From Actinomycetes bacterium (GTDB lineage Bacteria; Actinomycetota; Acidimicrobiia; Acidimicrobiales; Microtrichaceae), in contig JAFAFZ010000432.1 in NCBI GenBank assembly GCA_023423215.1, positions 1 to 6,261 on the forward strand: a stretch of 6,261 nucleotides of DNA, read 5' to 3'. Numbering within the stretch: position 1 is the stretch's first letter; every line of letters starts with the position of its first letter. Position numbers and translations under genes: made by a program. This document shows positions 1 through 5,566 of the stretch, in pieces. The notes under the pieces are model-generated. The model ran no database searches. It had not been told where the DNA came from and was given only the letters and a program-made list of their open reading frames with translations.

Positions 1-117
1 CTCCAGCTGTTGGCGGTGGTCGTGGGTGCCGCCGTGATCGGGCTGCTCAGCGCCGCGGCCACCCGGCCCCTGCTGGTCGCCGCGGCGCGATCCGGCGCAG
101 CGGACGAGCCGAGCTGA
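1..117 (+). CDS. C-terminal fragment of a probable membrane protein
   Basis: Frame 1 is open from the window edge to a TGA at 115-117 and encodes the last 38 residues of a protein that starts outside the window. About 20 residues rich in Leu, Val, Ala and Gly form a plausible final transmembrane helix. They are followed by a short tail with Arg and then acidic residues (ending ADEPS), which would fit a cytoplasmic C-terminus. The pattern resembles the last helix of transporter or ABC-permease proteins, but nothing in 38 residues identifies a family. The gene converges on the aldolase gene, with six bases between the two stop codons and therefore no room for a separate terminator. The frame and stop are clear; the product is not. 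Confidence 0.55.
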   Translation, partial: LQLLAVVVGAAVIGLLSAAATRPLLVAAARSGAADEPS

Positions 118-123
118 CCCGGC

Positions 124-1167
124 TCACCAGCCGCGCAGGTCGACCGGCCACACGTCGACGACCTCGGTGCCACCCGAGGCGTCACGGGTGTCGACCACGT
201 GCAGGCGCTCGTGCAGCGCCACGGTCGGGTCGATGTGGGCGGGCACCATGCGGACGCGGGTGCCGACCGCCGGCAGCTGCTCGGCGAGCACGGTCGTGTG
301 CTCGTCCGAGCAGAAGAACACGGTCGGCGCCACGCCGTCCTGCCAGGGCTGCACCGACGGGTCGCCGTGGTCCATGCCGAACGCCTTCAACCCGGCGTCG
401 AGCACCGCCCAGCCCTTCTCCGGGGACCGCGACACGACCGTCGTCTCGACGGTCAGCGCCTGGCGGAACGGCAATCCGAGCTGCGCGTAGTGCGTGTCCA
501 TCAGCAGGTACGAGCCCGCCTGCACCTCGCCGGCCCAGTCGTGCAGGTCGTAGGTGCCGGTGCCACCGGCCGAGGTGATGTCGCCGCCGACAGCGTCGTG
601 CGCCGCCCGGAGCTGCGCCATCGACTCGGCGACCGCTGCCGCGCGCAGCGCACGATCGGGGTTGCCCATCACGTGGCCCTCGTAGCCCATGACGCCTCGC
701 ACGACCACGCCGAGCCGCCGCGCCCGCTCCGCGAGCGGTCCGGCCGCGTCGACGGCACAACCGCAGCGCGGCAGGCCGACGTCGACGTCGACGAGCACCT
801 CGGCCCCGGCGTGCGCCGCGACCTCGAGCGTCTCGACCGAGTCGACCGCGACGGTGATGCGAGCGCCCGAGGTCTCGACCAGTCGCCGCAGTCGCGGCCC
901 GTCCAGGGTCTCGTTCGCCAGCAGCAGGTCCTCGCCGAGCCCCGCCGCGGCCATGCCCTCGAGCTCGCGCAGGGTCGCGGCGCAGAACCGGTGGTGCGCG
1001 CCTCGGGTCGCGACGTGTCGGGCGAGCTCGGTCGACTTGAACGCCTTCACGTGCGGACGCAGCGACGCGCCCGGTCGCTGCTGGGACATCGCGTCGATGT
1101 TGTGGTCGAGCGCCGCCAGGTCGACGATCGCCGCCGGCGTGGACAGGTCGTGCACGCGCACGCTCAC
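124..1167 (-). CDS. D-threonine aldolase / D-serine dehydratase-like PLP enzyme
   Basis: The 347-aa product belongs to the fold-type III (alanine racemase-like) PLP enzymes related to D-threonine aldolase and DSD1-type D-serine dehydratase. These are cytoplasmic enzymes that cleave D-3-hydroxy amino acids to glycine plus an aldehyde, or deaminate D-serine. The N-terminus has the typical TPAAIVDLAALDHNI. RPHVKAFKS follows, in which Lys41 should carry PLP. Near the C-terminus, SDEHT and VPAHIDPTVALHERLHVV give a His311-x-Asp313 pair. Known D-threonine aldolases use His-x-Asp for the divalent metal, whereas DSD1 dehydratases usually have His-x-Cys, so aldolase is favoured. The start is GTG at 1167, whose bases overlap the upstream glycosylase stop (GTGA), suggesting translational coupling. 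In-frame GTG codons two and four codons downstream are alternatives. The open frame runs far upstream of this start, but that part is antisense-style low-complexity sequence lying within the glycosylase gene. The family is secure; the substrate is uncertain. Confidence 0.88.
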   Translation of the reverse strand: MSVRVHDLSTPAAIVDLAALDHNIDAMSQQRPGASLRPHVKAFKSTELARHVATRGAHHRFCAATLRELEGMAAAGLGEDLLLANETLDGPRLRRLVETSGARITVAVDSVETLEVAAHAGAEVLVDVDVGLPRCGCAVDAAGPLAERARRLGVVVRGVMGYEGHVMGNPDRALRAAAVAESMAQLRAAHDAVGGDITSAGGTGTYDLHDWAGEVQAGSYLLMDTHYAQLGLPFRQALTVETTVVSRSPEKGWAVLDAGLKAFGMDHGDPSVQPWQDGVAPTVFFCSDEHTTVLAEQLPAVGTRVRMVPAHIDPTVALHERLHVVDTRDASGGTEVVDVWPVDLRGW

Positions 1168-2027
1168 GCCGTCCTCGGGGAGCGAGCCGAACGTGCCGGT
1201 CGCGCCGGTCGCGCTGGTCGCCGACGGGGGCGGCGCGGTGCCGGCTGGTGCTCCGGGCAGAACGAGATCGGCCGCCCGCCCACGTCGATCGTGCCCAGCG
1301 GCGTGCCGCCCCAGCGGCAGTGCTCTCGGTGGTACACGTAGAGCCGATCGTGGGCGGCCATGCGCGAGCGCGGGACGCCGATCTCGTCCGGGTCGGTCGT
1401 GACGATGCGTCCCAGCCGCAGCCCGATGCGCATCAGGCGGACGGTCTCGGACCAGATCGAGTCGAACTCCTCGTCCGTGAGCGTGTTCGACGGTCGTGTG
1501 GGGTGGATGCCGCAGAGGAACAGCACCTCGGCGCGGTAGACGTTGCCGATGCCGGCGATGACGGTCTGCTCGAGCAGCATCGCCCCCACGGGTCGGATCG
1601 TCGCGGCGAACGCCGCCCGGGCGGTCGCGACGTCCGCGTCGCGCCGGAGCGGGTCGGCTCCGAGCTTCGACACGATCAGGTCCTGGGTCGAGGGGTCGAC
1701 GAGCTCGCAGCGGGTCGGTCCGGACAGGTCCCACGCGGTCGCCTCGTTCTCGAGGCGCAGGCGGATGGCCCCGACCGGATCGGGGATCGGCGCACGCTTC
1801 GGGCGGAACTTGCCGATCAGCCCGAGGTGGACGTGGAGCACCTCGTCGATGCCGAAGTCGCAGAAGAGGTACTTGCCCCACGCCTCGGCGTGGACGAGCT
1901 CGTGGCCGTCGAGGCGGGCGGCTCCGTCAGCGAAGCGGCCCTGCGGGGACCAGGCGGTGACGGGTGCGCCGGCGAGCGTCGAGCTCAGGTCCTTCGCGAG
2001 CCGGTGGATGGTGTGGCCCTCGGGCAT
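1164..2027 (-). CDS. Fpg/Nei-family DNA glycosylase (Nei2-like)
   Basis: The 287-aa product is a bifunctional DNA glycosylase/AP lyase of the Fpg/Nei (H2TH) family, which removes oxidised bases in base-excision repair. The start ATG gives MPEGHTIHR. After Met removal, Pro2 is the expected nucleophile and Glu3 the catalytic acid. Lys52 in WGKYLF matches the conserved beta-lysine. The helix-two-turn-helix lies around residues 149-168 (LLEQTVIAGIGNVYRAE, Asn162). The MPEGHT start is typical of actinobacterial Nei2-like members rather than MPELPE-type Fpg. The C-terminal zinc finger is non-canonical: in HREHCRWGGTP the second expected Cys is Gly240, and the last pair is C257-P-E-H260, so the ligands may be His236/Cys237 with Cys257/His260. 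Beyond it is an unusual tail of about 26 residues rich in Arg, Pro and Ala. The gene lies 80 bases after purU and overlaps the aldolase start by four bases. No good Shine-Dalgarno is visible. The family call is firm; exact base specificity cannot be read. Confidence 0.93.
   Translation of the reverse strand: MPEGHTIHRLAKDLSSTLAGAPVTAWSPQGRFADGAARLDGHELVHAEAWGKYLFCDFGIDEVLHVHLGLIGKFRPKRAPIPDPVGAIRLRLENEATAWDLSGPTRCELVDPSTQDLIVSKLGADPLRRDADVATARAAFAATIRPVGAMLLEQTVIAGIGNVYRAEVLFLCGIHPTRPSNTLTDEEFDSIWSETVRLMRIGLRLGRIVTTDPDEIGVPRSRMAAHDRLYVYHREHCRWGGTPLGTIDVGGRPISFCPEHQPAPRRPRRRPARPARPARSARSPRTA
1195..1221 (-). repeat. Three tandem 9-bp repeats in the glycosylase tail
   Basis: On the + strand, GCCGGTCGC occurs twice and is followed by the one-mismatch copy GCTGGTCGC. 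On the coding (minus) strand they encode RPA-RPA-RPA in the basic tail of the Nei-like glycosylase. Being in phase with the codons, changes in copy number would lengthen or shorten the tail without a frameshift. Confidence 0.7.
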
Positions 2028-2033
2028 CGGCGC

Positions 2034-2039
2034 AGTCTG
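2034..2039 (-). promoter_or_regulatory. Weak -10-like box just before the glycosylase start
   Basis: The minus strand reads CAGACT, then six bases (GCGCCG), then the ATG. The spacing is the same as at the other apparent leaderless starts in this window, but the first base is C rather than T, and no -35 element is visible. It may be a weak promoter for the glycosylase-aldolase pair, or chance; readthrough from purU is the alternative. Confidence 0.22.
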
Positions 2040-2090
2040 GCCGAACCCGGCGGGCGCCGTGGAACGCGCCGGCGGCAGCGTCGCGGCGGA

Positions 2091-2100
2091 GCGGGCCCGC
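2091..2100. repeat. Perfect 10-bp GC palindrome after purU
   Basis: GCGGGCCCGC is a perfect palindrome beginning eight bases beyond the purU stop. Flanking bases allow an imperfect hairpin with a GGCC loop. There is no U-tract, so a role in purU termination is possible but weakly supported; GC-rich palindromes of this size also arise by chance in such DNA. Confidence 0.3.
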
Positions 2101-2107
2101 GCCTCGC

Positions 2108-2959
2108 TCAGGCGAAGACGACGGTGCGGTTGCCCCAGGGCAGCACCCGGTGCTCGAGCTGCGCTCGCAGCGCACGAGCCAGCACGGTCACCTCGAGGTC
2201 GCGCCCCTTGCGGGTCAGCTCGACGACGCCGTCGCGATGCGTGATGTGCGCCACGTCCTGGTCGATGATCGGGCCCTCGTCCAGCTCGGCGGTCACGAAG
2301 TGCGCGGTCGCCCCGATGATCTTCACGCCCCGCTCGTGGGCCTGGCGGTACGGGTTCGCCCCGACGAAGGCAGGCAGGAACGAGTGGTGGATGTTGATGA
2401 TCCGGTTCGGCCACTCGTCGACGAACTCGGGGGACAGGACCCGCATGTAGCGCGCCAGGACGACCAGGTCGATCCGCTCGGACGCCAGGAGCTCGCGCAT
2501 CGCCCGGTCCTGTGCGGCGGGGTCGTCGCCGACGGGCAATTCGTGGAACGGCACCCCGAAGAAGCCGCAGAGCTCTCGGTGGTCGGGGTGGTTCGACGCG
2601 ACGAGCACGAGCTCGGCGGCGAGCTCGCCGGCGTGCCAGCGAGAGAGCAGGTCGACCAGGCAGTGCGGCGCCTTCGAGGCGAGGACCGCCAGCCGGGGGA
2701 GCTCGTCCGAGAAGCGTATCGTGACGTCCATGCCGAAGCGGTCCGCGATCGGCTGGAAGGCGAAGCCCAGCTTCTCCCGTGGGAAGGCGAACCCGTCGAG
2801 CTCGAACTCGACGCGCTGGAAGAACACGCCGTCGGTCGTGTCGGTGTGCTGCTCGGCGTGCACGATGTTGCCGCCGTTGCGCCAGACGAAGTCGGCGACG
2901 GTCGCGACGACGCCCGGCTGGTCCGGGCAGGACAAGAGGAGCACGGCGGTCGGTCCCAC
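2108..2959 (-). CDS. purU: Formyltetrahydrofolate deformylase PurU
   Basis: PurU hydrolyses 10-formyltetrahydrofolate to tetrahydrofolate and formate, balancing one-carbon and glycine pools and supplying formate. The 283-aa length matches the family. Residues 4 to about 75 form the regulatory ACT domain (LLSCPDQPGVVATVADF, GGNIVHAEQH). Residues from about 88 form the formyltransferase-type catalytic domain. The triad is visible as Asn189 and His191 in IINIHHSFLPAFVGANPY and Asp227 in ELDEGPIIDQ; the Asn-to-Asp spacing of 38 is the same as in glycinamide ribonucleotide formyltransferase. The GTG start at 2959 fits the family's N-terminus; no in-frame start lies close upstream, and a TAGCGT box sits eight bases before it, suggesting a leaderless mRNA. 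The gene stands 52 bases after the metalloprotease gene and 80 bases before the glycosylase. Nothing is missing or broken. Confidence 0.96.
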   Translation of the reverse strand: MGPTAVLLLSCPDQPGVVATVADFVWRNGGNIVHAEQHTDTTDGVFFQRVEFELDGFAFPREKLGFAFQPIADRFGMDVTIRFSDELPRLAVLASKAPHCLVDLLSRWHAGELAAELVLVASNHPDHRELCGFFGVPFHELPVGDDPAAQDRAMRELLASERIDLVVLARYMRVLSPEFVDEWPNRIINIHHSFLPAFVGANPYRQAHERGVKIIGATAHFVTAELDEGPIIDQDVAHITHRDGVVELTRKGRDLEVTVLARALRAQLEHRVLPWGNRTVVFA

Positions 2960-2967
2960 GGCGGACC

Positions 2968-2973
2968 ACGCTA
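2968..2973 (-). promoter_or_regulatory. Candidate -10 box of purU, leaderless
   Basis: The minus strand reads TTAGCGT, then eight bases (GGTCCGCC), then the GTG start of purU. The hexamer TAGCGT fits TANNNT, and initiation about nine bases downstream would place the transcript start at or next to the start codon. The clpP upstream region has nearly the same arrangement (TTAGCCT plus eight bases). No recognisable -35 hexamer is visible at 16-19 bases upstream. Confidence 0.5.
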
Positions 2974-3011
2974 ACGGCGTGCAGCGAGGTGTCCTCCGTT
3001 GCGACGGGTGC

Positions 3012-4151
3012 TCAGTCGCAACGTGTGAAGCGCACCGAGCCGTCCGGGAAGGTCTCGACCAGCGTGCCGCCGTGTCGGTCGGCCCAGTCGGCGAGCGCCG
3101 AGACGATCGATGCGGCGTCCTCGGGCGACTCCCAGGCAGTGTCGACCCGGATGCAGGCGCCGGTGGTCGACTCCCACGAGGTGTAGCTCCCGCCGTTCCA
3201 GCCGTCGGTGACCGGGTCCAGCTCGGCCAGGACCAGGCCGTCGCGCAGCACGAGGCTGAGCAGGAGCGGGTCGAACACGCCGGACCGGACCGCGGGAGCG
3301 CCGGCGTCGGTCGGAGGCGCAACGACGGCCACCGCGGACTCCTCGGCCAGGAACTTCGTGGTGTCGAAGGCCTGCTCGGCGTTGGCCGGGTAGCGCGTGA
3401 GGGACAGGTCGGGACCGGCCGGGTTGCCGAGCTGCGTGACCAGCTCGGCGGTGAACTGCACGCCGCGCAGGTACGGGGCGGAGGTGAGGGTGAGCAGCGT
3501 GATCGGGATCGTCAGCAGCTCCGGGTCGTCGCTGGCCGCGAGCTGCTCGGCGAGGCTCTGGAGCGCCTCGATCGGGTTCAGCGTGTCGACGAAGCGACGG
3601 CGCACCCGTTCGGCGCTGCCCTCGATCGCGACGAGCTTCGCCAGGTACTGCGAGTCGAGCAGTCCCTCGGAGGACAGCTCGGACAGGTCGTGGACCTGGT
3701 CGTCGAGGGCGTGCGTGAGCTCGTGCACGACGACCTCTCGCCGGTACGGCGTGAGCTCGGTGCCGCGCACCCGCAGCGTCGCGTCGCTCGGGTCGTAGTA
3801 GCCGACCACGCCGCCGCCGTACGCCTTGCGGTACTCGGTGATCAGGTCCTGGGACTCGTCGATCCAGTCCAACGCCGTGAACGCGGTGTCGTCCGGCGCG
3901 ATCGCCGTCTCCTCGGCGGCCAGGTTGGCGAGCACGTCGGCCTCGAAGGTCGCGGGATCGACGAACTCCACGACCGGGTCGGTCACGAACTCATGGCCGC
4001 GGGTCTGCTCGACGAACTGCACCAGCGTCGCGACCTGCTGCTCGGCGGTCGGTGGTGGCGGCGGGACGCACCCGGCCGCCAGCGCGACCACGGTGCCCAC
4101 GACGCCGACCGCCGTCAGCCGAACCCGACTCCCACCCGCTGCTCGCCGCAC
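3012..4151 (-). CDS. Predicted lipoprotein gluzincin-like metalloprotease
   Basis: The 379-aa product looks like an exported, lipid-anchored zinc metalloprotease. The N-terminus has several Arg residues, then a hydrophobic stretch (TAVGVVGTVVALAAG) ending in Cys28. LAAGC is an acceptable lipobox, and a Pro-rich linker (CVPPPPPT) follows. The motif VVVHELTHALDDQ supplies His143, Glu144 and His147 of HExxH. VAIEGSAERV about 30 residues later gives Glu177, the likely third zinc ligand, as in gluzincins; the pair HELTHAL-x-DQ and EG-x-A recurs in uncharacterised bacterial proteins of this kind. Cys333 and Cys378 near the end could form a disulfide outside the cell. The middle and C-terminal regions match nothing I recognise, so the substrate is unknown. 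The GTG start at 4151 places the signal peptide correctly. There is no obvious Shine-Dalgarno beyond a G-rich stretch. It is followed by purU after 52 bases, but the two functions are unrelated. Confidence 0.78.
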   Translation of the reverse strand: MRRAAGGSRVRLTAVGVVGTVVALAAGCVPPPPPTAEQQVATLVQFVEQTRGHEFVTDPVVEFVDPATFEADVLANLAAEETAIAPDDTAFTALDWIDESQDLITEYRKAYGGGVVGYYDPSDATLRVRGTELTPYRREVVVHELTHALDDQVHDLSELSSEGLLDSQYLAKLVAIEGSAERVRRRFVDTLNPIEALQSLAEQLAASDDPELLTIPITLLTLTSAPYLRGVQFTAELVTQLGNPAGPDLSLTRYPANAEQAFDTTKFLAEESAVAVVAPPTDAGAPAVRSGVFDPLLLSLVLRDGLVLAELDPVTDGWNGGSYTSWESTTGACIRVDTAWESPEDAASIVSALADWADRHGGTLVETFPDGSVRFTRCD

Positions 4152-4184
4152 GATCGACCCCCGTCCCCGAAGCGTTCGACGGCC

Positions 4185-4190
4185 ACCGTA
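4185..4190 (-). promoter_or_regulatory. Candidate -10 box for the metalloprotease gene
   Basis: TACGGT on the minus strand fits TANNNT and lies in the gap before the metalloprotease start, just after the candidate terminator of the DUF4288 gene. It would give a 5' leader of roughly 25-30 bases containing a G-rich but poor Shine-Dalgarno. No -35 element was recognised, so this is a weak call. Confidence 0.3.
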
Positions 4191-4197
4191 GCCAGGT

Positions 4198-4229
4198 GGC
4201 GCGGATCGAGGAGCAGATCGTTCCGCGCC
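4198..4229 (-). terminator. Hairpin after the DUF4288 gene, possible terminator
   Basis: The arms GGCGCGGA and TCCGCGCC form a perfect 8-bp inverted repeat around 16 bases. Inside, a T-T mismatch is followed by three more pairs (CGA/TCG), leaving an 8-base loop. The hairpin begins 52 bases beyond the DUF4288 stop and ends just before the candidate promoter of the next gene, which is where a terminator would sit. There is no U-tract on either side, which is common for high-GC actinobacterial hairpins but leaves the function unproven. Confidence 0.45.
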
Positions 4230-4281
4230 GTCTTGCGCCGAAACGGGCGCGATCTCGGTCGCCGTCCGGGTTGCCCTCCGG

Positions 4282-4590
4282 TCAGACGGCGCGGTTGCGC
4301 TCGGTGCCCGTGTCGAAGAAGGCGTCGAGGTACCGCTCGGCGTCCAGGTCGGATTCCCGCATCAACGAGAAGACCTCGGCTCCGGAGCCCACGTCGTCCG
4401 CGAGCCGATAGGCCTGCACGAGGTCGAGGCACGTGATGTCGAGGATGCTGCTGTACTCCGCTGCCTCGTCCTCGGCCAGCGCGATCGCGGCCCCGACGGA
4501 GTCGGCACGCCAGATCGTCACCCGCTCCTCGTAGACCTCGAGTGCCTCGTGCCGGTACACGGTCCGGACGCCGTACCAGTCCTCGGCCAT
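4282..4590 (-). CDS. DUF4288 domain protein
   Basis: The 102-aa product matches the look of the DUF4288 family, small cytoplasmic proteins of unknown function. The family-like features run in order: a Trp-Tyr near the N-terminus (EDWYGVRTVYRHE), then VYEERVTIWRADS, an Ala/Glu-rich helix (AIALAEDEAAEY), AYRLADDVGSGAEVFSLMRES, and ERYLDAFFDTGTER at the end. There is no signal peptide or membrane segment. The ATG at 4590 is chosen because it places the WY motif near the N-terminus and lies six bases after a TACGCT box; the frame is open further upstream but reads through the promoter and a palindrome. The gene lies 90 bases after the Cys/His-rich gene and is followed by a hairpin. I base the family call on remembered family patterns, not a search. 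Confidence 0.75.
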   Translation of the reverse strand: MAEDWYGVRTVYRHEALEVYEERVTIWRADSVGAAIALAEDEAAEYSSILDITCLDLVQAYRLADDVGSGAEVFSLMRESDLDAERYLDAFFDTGTERNRAV

Positions 4591-4592
4591 CG

Positions 4593-4613
4593 GAGGAGCG
4601 TACGTGGCTCCTC
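4593..4613. promoter_or_regulatory. Inverted repeat over the DUF4288 promoter
   Basis: GAGGAGC (4593-4599) and GCTCCTC (4607-4613) form a perfect 7-bp inverted repeat around seven bases, ending two bases before the DUF4288 start codon. It overlaps the candidate -10 box and the expected transcript start. As DNA it could be an operator for a dimeric repressor. As RNA it would form only if transcription begins further upstream, in which case it would sequester the GAGGAG that resembles a Shine-Dalgarno, although that element is too far from the ATG to act as one. Confidence 0.4.
4597..4602 (-). promoter_or_regulatory. Candidate -10 box of the DUF4288 gene, leaderless
   Basis: The minus strand reads TACGCT, six bases (CCTCCG), then ATG. 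This places the A of the start codon seven bases after the box, the usual initiation distance, so the mRNA would be leaderless. It lies in the middle of the inverted repeat at 4593-4613. A clear -35 is not visible. Confidence 0.45.
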
Positions 4614-4680
4614 GGACGGGTGACCTTCGGGTTCGATGTCCAGCCGCGTGATCGAACGCCACGGCTCCGGGCCGGCCAGA

Positions 4681-5334
4681 TCACTCCGACGGCGCTGCCG
4701 CGTGGTGGGCACACCGGCCGGTGTGGTTGGTCGGCAGGAGCACCCGACCGCAGTCCTCGCACGTGTGCCAGTGGTGGCGCCACGAGCCTTCGCGATGGAA
4801 CGCCTCGAGCGCGGATTCCCAGGCGACGCCGTCCTCCTCTGCGGTGTTCCACTCGCCGTCCACGGGGATGTCCGGCGCGTTGCCTGCGAGGAACCCACGC
4901 ACGAAGTACCCGGTGGCGACGGACATCTCGCCCATCTCGTCGAGCGACACGCAGTAGCGGTCGCTGCGGTCGGGACACCACGCCGTCATGCGGCCGGGGA
5001 ACGTGTGGCACGACCAGTGGGTCAACAGGTCCCGCCCGCCGCAGTGCGCCTCGAACCACAGGTCCTCGTCGGGCTCGATCGGGTGGTCGTCGACCGGACC
5101 CTGCTCCCACTCGAGCGGGAGGCGGAGGCGTACGACCTGGCAGGACGGCGCGTCGGCGTGCTCGAACGGCGAGGAGGGGATCAGGTGGCGGCCCTGGGCC
5201 CGGGCGAACGCGATCCCGTCGGCGAGCGGGATCTGGTCGCCGTAGGACTCGGCGTCGTCGTCCCCCAGGCAGACCTCGGCGGTGCCGATGCCCTCGTCCA
5301 CCAGGAGCTCGTCGAGTCGGTGCATGCGTGCCAC
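4681..5334 (-). CDS. Unrecognised Cys/His-rich protein with C-terminal zinc ribbon-like motif
   Basis: I do not recognise the family of this 217-aa protein. It appears soluble, with no signal peptide or membrane helix, and is acidic in its first half. It has nine Cys residues and many His. Around residues 97-128 lie EAHCGGRDLL, HWSCH, AWCPD and RYC (Cys98, 109, 120, 128). Residues 192-211 read TCEDCGRVLLPT then GRCAHH, giving C192-x2-C195-x12-C208-x2-H211, a zinc ribbon-like arrangement. Two metal sites are therefore plausible, and nucleic-acid or protein binding is possible, but no enzyme motif is visible. I chose GTG at 5334 because a TACCGT box lies exactly six bases before it; the in-frame ATG three codons later (5325) is the alternative. 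The frame is open further upstream, but that stretch is the tRNA-Leu gene read through. It begins about 60 bases after the tRNA and is followed by the DUF4288 gene. Confidence 0.72.
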   Translation of the reverse strand: MARMHRLDELLVDEGIGTAEVCLGDDDAESYGDQIPLADGIAFARAQGRHLIPSSPFEHADAPSCQVVRLRLPLEWEQGPVDDHPIEPDEDLWFEAHCGGRDLLTHWSCHTFPGRMTAWCPDRSDRYCVSLDEMGEMSVATGYFVRGFLAGNAPDIPVDGEWNTAEEDGVAWESALEAFHREGSWRHHWHTCEDCGRVLLPTNHTGRCAHHAAAPSE

Positions 5335-5340
5335 ACGCCG

Positions 5341-5346
5341 ACGGTA
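5341..5346 (-). promoter_or_regulatory. Candidate -10 box of the Cys/His-rich gene, leaderless
   Basis: The minus strand reads TACCGT, six bases (CGGCGT), then an in-frame GTG at 5334. The box fits TANNNT, and the distance would make the transcript begin at the GTG. It supports the GTG over the ATG three codons later. No -35 hexamer is evident, and co-transcription from the tRNA promoter is an alternative. Confidence 0.42.
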
Positions 5347-5394
5347 CCCAGGTCGGTTCGCATGCGGGACGACCACATCGACCGGCGCTGGAGG

Positions 5395-5481
5395 TGGTGC
5401 GGACGGGGGGACTCGAACCCCCACGCCCTCTCGGGCACTGGGACCTAAACCCAGCGCGTCTGCCAGTTCCGCCACGTCCGC
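5395..5481 (-). tRNA. tRNA-Leu (anticodon UAG), CCA encoded
   Basis: The minus strand folds into a class II tRNA. The acceptor GCGGACG pairs perfectly with CGTCCGC, with discriminator A at 5398 and genomic CCA at 5395-5397. The anticodon stem CTGGG/CCCAG holds the loop TTTAGGT, so positions 34-36 are TAG and the tRNA reads CUN leucine codons, mainly CUA and CUG. The long variable arm is GCCC-GAGA-GGGC, as expected for leucine. The T arm is GGGGG-TTCGAGT-CCCCC, and the D loop has the usual GG within AACTGGCAGA. Without CCA it is 84 bases. It is transcribed away from clpP, from its own candidate promoter. Confidence 0.97.
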
Positions 5482-5492
5482 ACGGTCCGGCC

Positions 5493-5498
5493 AATCTA
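5493..5498 (-). promoter_or_regulatory. Candidate -10 box of the tRNA-Leu promoter
   Basis: TAGATT on the minus strand is the most AT-rich spot in the gap and fits TANNNT. It ends 11 bases before the mature tRNA 5' end, so initiation would leave a short leader of about four or five bases for RNase P. The hexamer TCCAGT stands 17 bases upstream but is a poor -35. Confidence 0.5.
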
Positions 5499-5560
5499 CC
5501 GGGCGGTCCCGGGCCACTGGACCGGCGATCCGGCGGCGCATCGATGGCGTGCGACCGCGT

Positions 5561-5566
5561 TAGCCT
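5561..5566 (+). promoter_or_regulatory. Candidate -10 box of clpP, leaderless
   Basis: The + strand reads TTAGCCT, eight bases (CACCGCCT), then the clpP ATG at 5575. The hexamer TAGCCT fits TANNNT, and the spacing implies a transcript beginning at or beside the ATG; no Shine-Dalgarno is present. The same layout precedes purU. It is divergent from the tRNA promoter about 60 bases away. Confidence 0.5.

Noticed and set aside
199..1341. A 380-codon + strand open frame opposite the aldolase
   Set aside because: No motif, biased composition and complete overlap with a conserved enzyme on the other strand.
1168..1881. N-terminal extension of the aldolase into the glycosylase gene
   Set aside because: The extension is Arg/Pro-rich shadow sequence; the conserved enzyme begins at the GTG that overlaps the glycosylase stop.
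2721..4436. A 571-codon open frame on the + strand opposite the metalloprotease and the start of purU
   Set aside because: It is antisense to well-supported genes with conserved motifs, its translation is dominated by Arg, Val, Gly and Asp without domains, and long antisense frames are expected in such GC-rich DNA.
124..5481. A defence island, mobile element or CRISPR array
   Set aside because: No transposase, integrase, spaced direct repeats, toxin-antitoxin or nuclease/effector pairing is seen; composition is uniform and the genes are housekeeping-like. The tRNA-Leu 3' end shows no repeated attachment-site copy within the window.
5335..5541. N-terminal extension of the Cys/His-rich protein containing [17 protein letters not shown]
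   Set aside because: This peptide is the well-known artefact of translating a tRNA-Leu gene; the tRNA folds perfectly here, so the protein must start downstream.
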